The position numbers were made by a program, and so were the translations under genes. This document shows positions 7,313 to 15,542 of a stretch of 64,000 nucleotides of DNA, one piece after another; the stretch's first letter is position 1; every line of letters begins with the position of its first letter. The stretch spans positions 1,612,001 through 1,676,000 of the forward strand of contig OZ244866.1 in the NCBI GenBank assembly GCA_965221185.1. The letters run 5' to 3'. The notes below the pieces were generated by a model. The model did not search any database and had not been told where the DNA came from. It was given only the letters and a program-made list of their open reading frames with translations. The stretch comes from Aldehydirespirator sp965221185 (lineage in GTDB: Bacteria; Actinomycetota; Acidimicrobiia; Acidimicrobiales; Aldehydirespiratoraceae).

Positions 7313-8863
7313 GTGAGCACCATCATCCACACCAGCCCATTGCCCAATGTGGACATTCCCGACCAGTCCATCACCGATTGCGTGTTCGCCTCGGCCGCCG
7401 ACCACGCCGATGAGGTGGCCATCACCGACGGGGCCGCCTCGTCTTACACCTTCTCCGAGTTGCACTCGGCGGTGCGGAGCCTCGGCGGCGGGTTGAGCTC
7501 GCGAGGGGTGGGCCCCGGCACCACCGTCGCCATCCTCGCCCCGAACGTCCCCGAGTACGCCATCGTCTTCCACGGCGTCGCTCTGGCGGGCGGCACTGTC
7601 ACCACCATCAACCCCACCTACAGCCCCGAGGAAGTTCGCTTCCAGCTCATCGACGCCTCGGCGTCGTCACTGGTGACGAGCCCCATGTTCCTCGATACAG
7701 CGAAGGCCGCCGCCGAGGGCACCGGCGTGGACGAGATCGTGGTGATGGGCCAGGCCGACGGGGCCACCCCGCTGGCGTCGCTCTTCGGCGAGCCGATCGA
7801 TCAGGTGCCGGTGGACTGCGCGGAGCACGTGGTGGTCCTGCCGTACTCCTCGGGCACGACCGGGCTGCCCAAGGGCGTGATGCTCACCCACCGCAACCTG
7901 GTTGCCAACATCGCCCAGATGGAACACGTATTCACCCCGTCCGAGGGCGAAGTGGCGCTGGCGGTTCTGCCGTTCTTCCACATTTACGGCATGCAGGTGC
8001 TCATGAACATGCTGATCGCATTCGGCGTGCGGGTGGTGACGATGCCCCGCTTCGACATGGTGCGCGCCCTGGAACTGGTGCAGGACCAGCGGATCACCCG
8101 CTTCTTCGCGGTGCCGCCGATGGTGCTGGGATTGGCCAAGCACCCGGCGGTGGACGGCTTCGACCTCTCGTCGATCAAGCAGATCTTCTCGGGCGCGGCC
8201 CCCCTCGGCGCCGACCTGGCCGCAGCAGCCGCGGCTCGGGTGGGCTGCGAGGTGGTTCAGGGCTACGGGATGACCGAGCTCAGTCCGGTGAGCCACTGCA
8301 CGCCCGAGGGCCAGTTCCGGCCGGGAACGAGCGGCGTGACGATCTCCAACACCGAGATCCGCATCGTCGACCCCGAGACCGGCGCCGACCTCGATGTGGG
8401 CGGGCGCGGCGAGCTGCTGGTGCGGGGCCCGCAGGTGATGAAGGGCTATCTCAACAATCCCGACGCCACCGCCGAGACCCTCGACGCCGGCGGGTGGCTG
8501 CACACCGGCGACGTGGCCGTGCTCGACGGCGAGGGCCACGTGTCGATAGTCGACCGCATCAAGGAGCTGATCAAGTACAAGGGATTCCAGGTGCCGCCCG
8601 CGGAGCTGGAGGCCGTGCTGGTCACCCACCCGGCGGTGGCCGACGCAGCCGTGATCGGCGTGCCCGACGACGAGGCGGGGGAGCTGCCCAAGGCGTTCAT
8701 CACCCTGGCTCCCGGCGCCGGTACCCCGACCCTGGAGGACCTCCAGTCCCACGTGGCGGAGCACCTCGCCGCCTACAAGCAGGTGCGGGCCTTCGAGGTG
8801 CTGGAGGCCATCCCCAAGAGCGCCTCCGGGAAGATCCTGCGGCGCGAGCTGCGCGACCGCTGA
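7313..8863 (+). CDS. AMP-dependent acyl-CoA synthetase, 4-coumarate-CoA-ligase type
   Basis: A 516-residue adenylate-forming enzyme with a GTG start. The AMP-binding P-loop motif YSSGTTGLPKGV is at about residues 178-189. GYGMTELSP (near 318-326) is the A5 motif. The hinge motif DRIKELIKYKGFQVPPAELE and the C-terminal catalytic lysine in SASGKILRREL (K507) are present. The enzyme activates a carboxylic acid to acyl-AMP and then to acyl-CoA. The length and the YSSGTTG and GFQVPPAE signatures fit the 4-coumarate-CoA ligase clade, which in actinobacteria often acts on fatty or aromatic acids. Substrate is not predictable here. It is divergent from pntAA and appears monocistronic. Confidence 0.92.
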   Translation: MSTIIHTSPLPNVDIPDQSITDCVFASAADHADEVAITDGAASSYTFSELHSAVRSLGGGLSSRGVGPGTTVAILAPNVPEYAIVFHGVALAGGTVTTINPTYSPEEVRFQLIDASASSLVTSPMFLDTAKAAAEGTGVDEIVVMGQADGATPLASLFGEPIDQVPVDCAEHVVVLPYSSGTTGLPKGVMLTHRNLVANIAQMEHVFTPSEGEVALAVLPFFHIYGMQVLMNMLIAFGVRVVTMPRFDMVRALELVQDQRITRFFAVPPMVLGLAKHPAVDGFDLSSIKQIFSGAAPLGADLAAAAAARVGCEVVQGYGMTELSPVSHCTPEGQFRPGTSGVTISNTEIRIVDPETGADLDVGGRGELLVRGPQVMKGYLNNPDATAETLDAGGWLHTGDVAVLDGEGHVSIVDRIKELIKYKGFQVPPAELEAVLVTHPAVADAAVIGVPDDEAGELPKAFITLAPGAGTPTLEDLQSHVAEHLAAYKQVRAFEVLEAIPKSASGKILRRELRDR

Positions 8864-9011
8864 GGCTGCTCGCGACATGCCGCCGGCGAGCCCGGCGGCG
8901 GTCGAAGAATCCGACCCCGGCATGCGTGGTTGCCGCGCCGTTCGTCTAGGGTTCTAGCTCGATGTCAGAAGCCGGTCACGGGCCGGCCCCGACCACTTGA
9001 GAGGACAACCG

Positions 9012-9926
9012 ATGGCAACACCGCAGGCGGCGATTCTCACCGATTTGCAGAAATACCAGTGGTACACGCACATGAGCCGCGTCGACGGCGCCGACCTCGA
9101 CGTGATCCGCCAGGCGCTGAGCGACTGCCGCGCCGACGCCACGGCCCAGGGCGTGAACCTCGGCATCCTGCTGGGCCCGACGCTGGCCGCGGACCTCGGA
9201 ATCGAGACCGGCGACGACTTCCAGCCCTATCCCGGCTACGCGTCCCCCGACGGCTCCCGGGTGGCCAAGGGCACCCAGGAGGAACTGCTGATCTGGGTCC
9301 ACCACGCGGAGAAGGATCTGTGCTGGGAGGTGCAGCACACGTTCCGGCGCGCCGTGGCCGGCCACATGGCGGTGGCCCGCGAGACGCCGACGTTCATCTA
9401 CAAGAACAGCCTCGACCTCACCGGCCACATCGACGGCACCGGCAACCCCGAGCCCGAGGACGAGCCCGACCGGGCCATCATCGACGACGGCGACCCGGGC
9501 GAGGGCGGCACGTTCTGCATCGCCCAGCGCTGGGTCCACGACCTGGACTACTGGGCAACGCTGTCGCTGGAGCAGGAGGAGAACACCTTCGGCCGCACCA
9601 AGGGCGACTCGACCAAGCTTGAGGTGCAGGTGCCGAGGTCGCACCTCTCGCATGTGGAACTGCGTGAGGGCGCGACCGCCGACGAGTCCACCCCGAAGCG
9701 GGGGGAGATGGTGCGGCGCTCCACGCCGTACGCCTTCCACGATGGCACCGTCGGCCTGTACTTCATGGGCTTCTGCAAGACCCAGGCCCCGCTGCGCGAG
9801 CGCATGAACGCGATATACGGCATCAACGGCCAGGAGCCGGACTTCCTCACCGACTATTCGACCCCGGCGTCGGGCTCCTTCTACTTCGCGCCGTCGGTGG
9901 CGGCACTCGACGCGGCGTTGCCCTAG
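9012..9926 (+). CDS. Dye-decolorizing (DyP-type) haem peroxidase
   Basis: A 304-residue DyP peroxidase starting at the ATG preceded by GAGAGGA. The family GxxDG motif is GHIDGTGNP (residues 138-146, distal Asp D141). The probable proximal haem ligand is H211 in PRSHLSH, and the distal Arg lies in VRRSTPY (about 235-236). It oxidises dyes, phenols or other reductants with hydrogen peroxide. No twin-arginine or other signal peptide is seen, so it is cytoplasmic or encapsulated. The C-terminus ends soon after the fold, with FYFAPSVAALDAALP, and shows no clear encapsulin cargo tag. No encapsulin gene is adjacent. Confidence 0.9.
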   Translation: MATPQAAILTDLQKYQWYTHMSRVDGADLDVIRQALSDCRADATAQGVNLGILLGPTLAADLGIETGDDFQPYPGYASPDGSRVAKGTQEELLIWVHHAEKDLCWEVQHTFRRAVAGHMAVARETPTFIYKNSLDLTGHIDGTGNPEPEDEPDRAIIDDGDPGEGGTFCIAQRWVHDLDYWATLSLEQEENTFGRTKGDSTKLEVQVPRSHLSHVELREGATADESTPKRGEMVRRSTPYAFHDGTVGLYFMGFCKTQAPLRERMNAIYGINGQEPDFLTDYSTPASGSFYFAPSVAALDAALP

Positions 9927-10007
9927 AGGCCGCAACACTCCGACTGATGGGGCCAGCGCACCTAGCGTCGGCCGGCACAGCGCCCAGCATCTAGAGTTCG
10001 AGGGTCC

Positions 10008-10685
10008 GTGACCGCGCGGTTCGTCTTCGGTGTCGACCTCGACGGCGTCGTCGCCGACTACACCGCGGGGTTTGCCGAAGTCGTCGCCGCCCGCAGAGGC
10101 ATAGACCCGGCATCGCTGCCCGAGGAGCGGTCCTACAACTTCCGGGAGTGGGGTCTCGCCCCGGGCGAATTCGAGCAATATCACGGCTCCGCGGTCACCG
10201 AGCACCGGTTCCTGGCGAAGCTGCCCGCCATCGAGGGTGCGGCCGAGGCGCTGTGGCGGCTGTCGGACGCGGGCGTCTGGATCCGGGTGATCACCCACCG
10301 CCTCTACGTCAACTGGGGCCACGCCGAGGCGGTCGCCGACACCGTGCTGTGGCTGGACTCCGAGGGCATCCCCTATCGCGACATCTGCTTTCTGGGGAAC
10401 AAGCCCGAGGTGGAGGCCGACTGCTACGTGGACGACGCGCCCCACAACATCGCTGCGCTTCGAGCCGGCGGGAACGACGTGATCGTGTTCGATCAGCCCT
10501 ACAACCGTGACGAGGCCGATCCGCGGGCCCGGACCTGGAAGGACGTCGAGCAGTTGGTCATGGACCGGTTCACCGCATGGAGAGGCACGGCGGGGGTGCA
10601 GCCGCAGCTTCCCGGCATCGACGCCGGCAAGGACCGTCTGGCCGAGCGACGGTCAGCAGGAACCGCTTCCCGCGAGCGCGGATAG
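10008..10685 (+). CDS. HAD-superfamily 5' nucleotidase-like phosphatase
   Basis: A 225-residue HAD phosphatase with a GTG start. Motif I is GVDLDGVVADYTAGF (nucleophile D10, acid D12). A Thr-His motif (VITHRL) and the C-terminal CYVDDAPHNIAAL with its acidic pair follow. Overall it resembles the 5'(3')-deoxyribonucleotidase (NT5C) branch, which dephosphorylates nucleoside monophosphates. The last residues and the stop codon are supplied by the left end of an interspersed repeat that starts near 10676, so the natural C-terminus may have been altered. The downstream gene is convergent. Confidence 0.85.
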   Translation: MTARFVFGVDLDGVVADYTAGFAEVVAARRGIDPASLPEERSYNFREWGLAPGEFEQYHGSAVTEHRFLAKLPAIEGAAEALWRLSDAGVWIRVITHRLYVNWGHAEAVADTVLWLDSEGIPYRDICFLGNKPEVEADCYVDDAPHNIAALRAGGNDVIVFDQPYNRDEADPRARTWKDVEQLVMDRFTAWRGTAGVQPQLPGIDAGKDRLAERRSAGTASRERG

Positions 10686-10773
10686 GTGGTGAGCGCATCG
10701 CGGTGAGCAGTGGTGTATCCCGCTCTTGTTCGCTGATTCGTGCGTGAATCGCGGCCTATCCGCTCGGCCTCTT
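10676..10773 (+). repeat. Interspersed repeat copy A (internally deleted)
   Basis: The shortest copy, about 98 bp. It starts GCGCGGATAGG (10676-10686), contains CCCGCTCTTGTTCGCT (10720-10735), and ends with GCGGCCTATCCGCTCGG. Its ends GCGGATAGG and CCTATCCGC are perfect inverted complements. The middle section beginning GCGCTCACGGGCCGC, present in the other copies, is missing. The stop codon TAG of the upstream nucleotidase lies inside the left end. No gene is seen in the gap up to 10806. Confidence 0.85.
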
Positions 10774-10806
10774 ACCGCCCCCCTGACGAGGACGGCTAGA
10801 GCCGGC

Positions 10807-11808
10807 TCAGCCGCCGAGGATCTCGAACGGCGAGACGTCGCGCGGCACGTCCACGACTTTGACGGGAGTCCCGCCGTTTCGGGCCGAGAGCGAGGCTGCA
10901 GCCGCGATCGTCAGAGCCGAGGAGGCGACGGCCAGGTCGGGCCAGGGCTGGGCCTCACCGTCACAGACTCGGGCCAGCCGCTCGATCTGGGCCACGAAAC
11001 CGAGAGCGGCAAGAGGGTGCGTCGAACCCGCGGGCGGGCCGACGGGCACGCCGTCGACTTCGGCGACGGGCACCGGCCAAACGTCCACCCGCGCCACGTG
11101 GGCCGAGTCGGCTGCCTCGACCGCCGCTTCTGCCACCGGCGCGCCCCATCGCAGCTCCGCTCGGGCTCTGCGCCCGCTGGCAGCCCGAATCACCACCTCT
11201 GCGGCGCGGTCGAGCCCGTCGACGACCTCGAATCGCGGCGCGGCGACGGACTCCACCGCGGCTCCTATCGCCGCCAGCACGACGGGCCAGAATCCTGCCG
11301 CCGGGTCCACCGTCACGCCGCCCCCGAAGGCCCGGCCCGCCTCTGGACCCCGACCCGGATCGGGCACGGCCAGCCTCAACTCCAGATGATGCGGGTCCAT
11401 GGCCGCGACCGCCTCCAGCATTCGGCGCACAGCCGGGGCGTGCAGCAGGTTCACCGAGGCCATGACCGGTCGACCCGCGAGCGCTGAGCCGAGCTTCGCT
11501 ATGCCGTCAACGGTGGTGGCCGCGGGCGACTCGACCAGCACCGCCCGCAACCGGCGGGAAGAAGCCAGCTCGACCAGCACCTCGGCGCGGGAGGCCGGGG
11601 GAGTGGCGATCACGGCGCAGTCGCTGGCGCGGGCCAATTCGGCCAGTGTCAGCACGGGAGAGTCCAGTGCACCGGCGAGAGCCGCGGCCCTCGGCGAGAC
11701 GGGCGAAAACGCGCTCACCCCCGCCAAGGCCACACCCCGGGCTGCACGGACAGCCTCGGCGTGGAGGGTGGCAGCCCGGCCGGCTCCGACGATGCCCACT
11801 GACGTCAC
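10807..11808 (-). CDS. Gfo/Idh/MocA-type NAD(P)-dependent oxidoreductase
   Basis: A 333-residue protein. The chosen GTG start gives VTSVGIVGAGRAATLHAEAVRA, in which GIVGAGRA is the N-terminal dinucleotide-binding fingerprint. The further-upstream start adds an unconserved segment. A Rossmann domain of about 120 residues is followed by a GFO_IDH-like C-terminal domain. The canonical EKP catalytic motif is not clear: the corresponding region reads LVESPAATTVDGI (about residues 86-98), so the lysine of EKP is absent. Substrate is unknown, and activity may differ from sugar dehydrogenases. Convergent with the nucleotidase. Confidence 0.8.
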   Translation of the reverse strand: MTSVGIVGAGRAATLHAEAVRAARGVALAGVSAFSPVSPRAAALAGALDSPVLTLAELARASDCAVIATPPASRAEVLVELASSRRLRAVLVESPAATTVDGIAKLGSALAGRPVMASVNLLHAPAVRRMLEAVAAMDPHHLELRLAVPDPGRGPEAGRAFGGGVTVDPAAGFWPVVLAAIGAAVESVAAPRFEVVDGLDRAAEVVIRAASGRRARAELRWGAPVAEAAVEAADSAHVARVDVWPVPVAEVDGVPVGPPAGSTHPLAALGFVAQIERLARVCDGEAQPWPDLAVASSALTIAAAASLSARNGGTPVKVVDVPRDVSPFEILGG

Positions 11809-11921
11809 CGGTGAATGGTCGCACAACCTCCGGCGGCACGAAGAACCTCCCCACAAGAAGCGCAGCTATAGCTCGTCGGTGCCCGCCAACGACTAGGACT
11901 CCGAGCCGTTAGTGTCTCGCC

Positions 11922-12689
11922 GTGCCCGATGCCGCATCCCGCCACGACGAAGCCCTCGACAGCCCCCGGGACGGCGAGGAGGGTGTTCATCCGCTGGTGG
12001 CGGTCCAGCAGCTCGACACCGAGGTCGAGCAACTCCAGCACAGGAGGATCTTCCTCCCCCAGCGCCAGGACCTCAGCGCGGCCCGGGTCGAGCAGGGCGA
12101 GCTACAGCGCCAGATCAACGCGGTGGCGTTGAAGCGCATCGAGGTGCTCACCCGCCAGAAGCGCCTAGAGGACGAGGCCGCCACCATCCAGGCCAAAGCC
12201 GACCTCGACGACAACCGCCTCTATTCGGGTGAGATCACGGCGTTGAGGGACCTGCAGGCCCTGCAGGCCGAGATAGCAGGGCTGCGCTCGAGGCAGGGGA
12301 CGCTGGAGGAGCGGGCCATCGAGGCTCTGATGGAGGCTGAGGACCTCAGTGGGCAAGCCGACTCGCTGGAGGCGCAGCGGACCGCATGCGATGAGCGGGT
12401 GACGGTGCTGGAAGCTGAGGTGGCCGCGGCGGAAGCGGCCATCGACCAGCTGCTTGGGGCGCTCACAGCGGCTCGGGCAGAGGCCTCGGGCAGAGCCGAG
12501 AGTGCTGCTCTGGCCAAGTACGAGGCCTTGCGCCAGACGTTCGGGCCGAGCACGGCCGTGTCCTTCGATCCGTCGTCCGGCTGCGGATGCCCTGACCACA
12601 TGCCGGCCGTCGAGGTGGCCCGCATCAAGCGCTGCGCCCAAGGGGAGATGCTGGACTGCGCCGAATGCGGCCGGCTAGTGCTGCGCTGA
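11922..12689 (+). CDS. Coiled-coil and C4 zinc-ribbon protein
   Basis: A 255-residue cytoplasmic protein with a GTG start. Residues of about 25-200 are rich in Glu, Arg, Leu and Ala heptads, forming a long antiparallel coiled-coil hairpin. The C-terminus carries a zinc ribbon: CGCPDHMP then CAECGRLVLR, giving paired Cys positions. This architecture (CT398-like hairpin plus zf-RING_7) is conserved in actinobacteria, often near the Nif3-like gene and RNase H genes, neither of which is present here. It is proposed to act in protein or nucleic-acid scaffolding, but no activity is established. Confidence 0.85.
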   Translation: MPDAASRHDEALDSPRDGEEGVHPLVAVQQLDTEVEQLQHRRIFLPQRQDLSAARVEQGELQRQINAVALKRIEVLTRQKRLEDEAATIQAKADLDDNRLYSGEITALRDLQALQAEIAGLRSRQGTLEERAIEALMEAEDLSGQADSLEAQRTACDERVTVLEAEVAAAEAAIDQLLGALTAARAEASGRAESAALAKYEALRQTFGPSTAVSFDPSSGCGCPDHMPAVEVARIKRCAQGEMLDCAECGRLVLR

Positions 12690-12720
12690 GAGGCCGCGCC
12701 CGCCGGAACTTCCGGCCCCG

Positions 12721-13224
12721 GTGCTGACGCGCATGTTCCTCTGGTTCGCGGCGTGCGGGGTGGTGCTCGTGGCGCTGGTGTTCGGCAGCAGCGGCGTCGA
12801 CCACCGGATCGTGGCGCTGGGCTCTGTACTGCCTCTGGCCGAGAACCTGACCGCATCGCCCTGGGTGCTGCACACCCTCGTGGGCAGCGCCGTGCTGCTG
12901 ACTGCGGTGATGGCCCTCACCGCGGGCCGGGGCCGACGGCTGCGGCGGCGGCGCTGGATCGGCCTGCCCATCGGCACCTTGGTGTTCCTGGTGGCCAGCG
13001 GAGCCTGGTCGCGCACGGCCTTGTTCTGGTGGCCGTTTGGAGGCAGCGGGGGAGTGGGACAGGGACTTCCCCCGGAATATGACCGACCCCTCGCTCTCCT
13101 GATCGCCTTCGAGCTCGCCGGCATCGCGGCGCTGGTCTGGACCGCCCGCCGATTCAACCTGTCCGACCCCCAGCGCCGCCGAGCATTCCTAACCACCGGC
13201 CGCCTCACCCGCCCAACCACCTGA
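12721..13224 (+). CDS. Hypothetical membrane protein with four hydrophobic segments
   Basis: A 167-residue protein with a GTG start (GTGCTGACGCGCATG), 31 nt after the zinc-ribbon gene. Hydrophobic segments are at about residues 5-25, 48-65, 82-100 and 125-140. Between the last two is a Trp- and Gly-rich stretch (LFWWPFGGSGGVGQGLPPEYDRP) that may form an external loop. The C-terminus is a basic cytoplasmic tail. I do not recognise a family. It follows the coiled-coil gene on the same strand, and co-transcription is likely. Confidence 0.7.
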   Translation: MLTRMFLWFAACGVVLVALVFGSSGVDHRIVALGSVLPLAENLTASPWVLHTLVGSAVLLTAVMALTAGRGRRLRRRRWIGLPIGTLVFLVASGAWSRTALFWWPFGGSGGVGQGLPPEYDRPLALLIAFELAGIAALVWTARRFNLSDPQRRRAFLTTGRLTRPTT

Positions 13225-13318
13225 CTCACCCTGTAGTGGTTCTGGGATTGTGTCCGGTTTTGGGTCGCTGATTACGCAACATCGGGGTGCGAGCATGGCG
13301 CTGTGAGAGGAGCGTCAG

Positions 13319-13445
13319 ATGACCGATCCGTCGAAGTCCCGGGAGCGTGGCGGCCGCCGCAGGAGGCGGTTGTTGTCGCCTGTGCAGAAGTATGAGGCGT
13401 TCGTGCAGGTGCTCACTGGTGAGATGACGGTGGCCGAGAAAGGTC
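13319..13445 (+). pseudogene. Truncated transposase (IS3-like orfA N-terminus)
   Basis: About 40 codons from ATG 13319 (MTDPSKSRERGGRRRRRLLS, then PVQKYEAFVQVLTGEMTVAE) match the N-terminal helix-turn-helix start of IS3-type and related transposases. A good ribosome site, GAGAGGAGCG, precedes it. After TVAE the match stops abruptly; the frame continues to 13714 but no longer resembles a transposase. No inverted repeats or second open frame of an insertion sequence can be found. It is a decayed or cut-off element at the left border of the ABC-transporter block. Confidence 0.6.
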
Positions 13446-13596
13446 TCCCACAGCTGTGCTGTGGCAATATCAGAAGGGGTAATCGGTGTGTCCTCCTCGA
13501 TGAGTGGGTGAGTCTTCTCGCCGAGGATCACGCCGATGGCCCCCCTAGTGGTGGACCCTCCCGGCTACCTCAATCCCCACCACTCGGTGGGACACT

Positions 13597-13631
13597 GCCC
13601 ATTGTGTGCCCATTGTGTCTTGTGTTACGGT
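13597..13631 (+). promoter_or_regulatory. Candidate promoter with tandem 11-bp operator-like repeat for the ABC operon
   Basis: Two adjacent copies of GCCCATTGTGT lie at 13597-13607 and 13608-13618. TTGTGT (13602-13607), an 18-nt spacer and TACGGT (13626-13631) fit an actinobacterial -35/-10 pair. The overlapping direct repeat could bind a regulator. The same string CTTGTGTTACxGTC also occurs upstream of the BCCT gene at about 62339-62352. Confidence 0.4.
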
Positions 13632-13710
13632 CTCGCCACCCAAGCCTGGAGAGGAAACCCGGCACAGGGGCCAGATATAGGCATAGCAATTGCCTGAGGG
13701 AGGGAAATCC

Positions 13711-15441
13711 GTGACACATCTACGCAAATCCAAGATGAGGCCATTGTGGTTGCTGCTAGGTGCGTTCGCTTTGATCGCGGCGGCCTGTGGTGACGACGGC
13801 GGCGGTGCCGACGTGCCCGCAGCAGACGTGCCCGCAGCAGACGAGCCCGCAGCAGACGAGCCCGCAGCCGACGACGCCGCAGCCGACGAGCCCGCAGCAG
13901 ACGAGCCCGCAGCAGACGAGCCCGCAGCAGACGAGCCCGCAGCAGACGAGCCCGCAGCAGACGAGCCCGCAGCAGACGAGCCCGCAGCCGGGGGCGGCGA
14001 GTTGATCATCGCGCTCACGACGCAGCCCAACGCGATCGACGGCGCGAACGCAGCCGAACGCAACGCAGGCAATGTGGCCAACCAGATATTCGATCCGTTG
14101 GTGTGGATCAATGACGACTTGGAGTTCGAGCCAGCTCTCGCCGAGTCGTGGACAGTATCAGACGACGGTCTAGCGTACACTTTCAAATTACGTGAGGATG
14201 TGGTGTTCCATAACGGCGAACCGTTCAACGCGGACTCCGTCGTATTCTCGTGGGAGGTACAAAAGACCCCGGAGAATCAGTACTTCAACTACTACGAACG
14301 AGCGTCCGAGGTTAACAAGATCGACGAATTCACTGTCGAACTCGTCGCACCGGAACCCAATGCACTACTCCTCGGTCTCACGGCTGGTATATGGTTCTTT
14401 GTTCCTCCTGAATACTACGCTGAGGTCGGGCTCACGGGGTTCAGCCAAGCGCCGATAGGCACCGGTCCGTTCATGCTGACCGAGTGGGTCCAGGGCGACC
14501 GCATCGTGTTGGACCGGAACCCGAACTACTGGCGTGAGGGCTTCCCCAAACTTGACCGGCTCATATTCCGGCCGATCACCGAGTCCTCCACCCGGGCCGC
14601 AGCGATCCAGACGGGCGAGGTCGACATCGTGAGCCGCCTCAGCCCCGACGAAGCCGCATCGCTAGAGGGCATCGACGGGGTCAACGTCATCGAGTACCCA
14701 ACCAACCGGGTGTACTACATCGCGTTCAACAACCTCACATCTGGTGTGGGCGAACCAACCGAAGATCCCCTCGTGCGCCAGGCCCTCAACTATGCGGTCG
14801 ACGTCGAAGGCATCATCGGCGCTCTGTTCAACGGCAAGGGCGGCCAAGCCACCGGGATGATGACGCGGGCCGACTTCGGTTACAACGGCGAGCTCATACC
14901 GTATTCCTACGACCCTGATCGGGCGCGGGAGTTGTTGGCCGAAGCCGGGTTCGCCGATGGGTTCGACATTGGATTCGCGTGCCCGTCGGCTGCCTACACC
15001 AACTTCGAGCAGGTGTGCGAAGCCGTCGCGGCCCAGCTCGGCGACGTAGGAGTCAACGCGTCACTCGAGATCATCGAGTCCGGGGCCTACTGGGACCTGG
15101 AGGGGAAGAAGCAGCTACCGCCGCTATTCGGCGATAGCTGGTCGAACGCCAATCCTGAGGGATGGGACCGCCTGCAGGGGTCCATGGGCGGCAACGCTGC
15201 AAGCTACTCAGCATGGTCTGACCCCGTGGTTGACGATCTCCTCGTTCAGATACTCGCGACCCCCGACGACGACGAGCGTGCGGATCTGTACCGACAGCTG
15301 CAACAGCGGATGTACGATGACCCACCATTCATCTATCTCTACGTGCCGTTCTCGTTCGAAGCAATCAGCGATCGAGTCTCCAACTACAAGCCGCGCTCGG
15401 CCGAGGAATATTGGCTCTGGGACCTAGCGGTGGCTGGCTGA
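13711..15441 (+). CDS. ABC transporter substrate-binding lipoprotein, family 5 (peptide/oligopeptide type)
   Basis: A 576-residue exported lipoprotein. The start is GTG 13711, preceded by GAGGGA, giving VTHLRKSKMRPLWLLLGAFA. The lipobox LIAAAC is near residue 23. Residues of about 35-94 are 12 units of a pentapeptide, mostly EPAAD, forming a flexible acidic stalk. The mature domain (from GGGELIIALTTQPNAIDG) has family-5 hallmarks: an NQIFDPLVWIND segment, LAESWTVSDDGLAYTFKLRE, GTGPFMLTEW, and YWREGFPKLDRL. It captures a peptide-like, nickel-like or other solute outside the cell and delivers it to the permeases encoded downstream. Base composition is visibly lower in GC than the flanking genes. 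Confidence 0.92.
   Translation: MTHLRKSKMRPLWLLLGAFALIAAACGDDGGGADVPAADVPAADEPAADEPAADDAAADEPAADEPAADEPAADEPAADEPAADEPAADEPAAGGGELIIALTTQPNAIDGANAAERNAGNVANQIFDPLVWINDDLEFEPALAESWTVSDDGLAYTFKLREDVVFHNGEPFNADSVVFSWEVQKTPENQYFNYYERASEVNKIDEFTVELVAPEPNALLLGLTAGIWFFVPPEYYAEVGLTGFSQAPIGTGPFMLTEWVQGDRIVLDRNPNYWREGFPKLDRLIFRPITESSTRAAAIQTGEVDIVSRLSPDEAASLEGIDGVNVIEYPTNRVYYIAFNNLTSGVGEPTEDPLVRQALNYAVDVEGIIGALFNGKGGQATGMMTRADFGYNGELIPYSYDPDRARELLAEAGFADGFDIGFACPSAAYTNFEQVCEAVAAQLGDVGVNASLEIIESGAYWDLEGKKQLPPLFGDSWSNANPEGWDRLQGSMGGNAASYSAWSDPVVDDLLVQILATPDDDERADLYRQLQQRMYDDPPFIYLYVPFSFEAISDRVSNYKPRSAEEYWLWDLAVAG
13813..13992 (+). repeat. Twelve tandem 15-nt units encoding an acidic pentapeptide linker
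   Basis: Twelve in-frame 15-nt units, mostly GAGCCCGCAGCAGAC, encode VPAAD, EPAAD, DAAAD and a final EPAAG. They sit right after the lipidated Cys and before the binding domain. The near-identical DNA suggests recent slippage expansion and copy-number variability. Confidence 0.95.
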
Positions 15442-15471
15442 CAAACGCCGGCTCGTAAGCCAATGGTCGAT

Positions 15472-15504
15472 CGGTGGGCCGAGGCACTACGCCTCGGCCC
15501 ACCG
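15472..15504 (+). promoter_or_regulatory. Strong intercistronic hairpin after the binding-protein gene
   Basis: A perfect 14-bp stem pairs CGGTGGGCCGAGGC (15472-15485) with GCCTCGGCCCACCG (15491-15504) around loop ACTAC. No T-run follows. It lies between the binding-protein gene and the first permease, where such hairpins often protect the upstream mRNA or reduce read-through, so that more binding protein than permease is made. Confidence 0.7.
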
Positions 15505-15542
15505 GTAGTTAACGGAAGGAGAGCGAGCAGAGAGGAACGCCG

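Larger units (their letters stand above)
13225..13710. other. Non-coding stretch with transposase remnant and promoter region
   Basis: A 486-nt region between the membrane-protein gene and the ABC operon. It contains the start of a transposase (13319 to about 13440) and then sequence of unclear origin. Its right part holds the likely promoter of the ABC operon. From 13440 to 13530 the minus strand can be read as GAIGVILGEKTHPLIEEDTP and onward. That looks protein-like but has no proper start or end, so it is probably another relic. Confidence 0.6.

Noticed and set aside
8976..10445. A 489-codon minus-strand frame opposite the DyP peroxidase and the nucleotidase
   Set aside because: A shadow with no motif; the plus-strand genes have clear signatures.
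13226..13531. A minus-strand frame reading GAIGVILGEKTHPLIEEDTP and onward
   Set aside because: It has protein-like composition in one stretch, but no credible start or ribosome site, and it overlaps the transposase remnant. Probably a relic or chance.
13813..13992. Possible CRISPR array
   Set aside because: The repeats are directly adjacent 15-nt units in frame with a lipoprotein gene and have no spacers.
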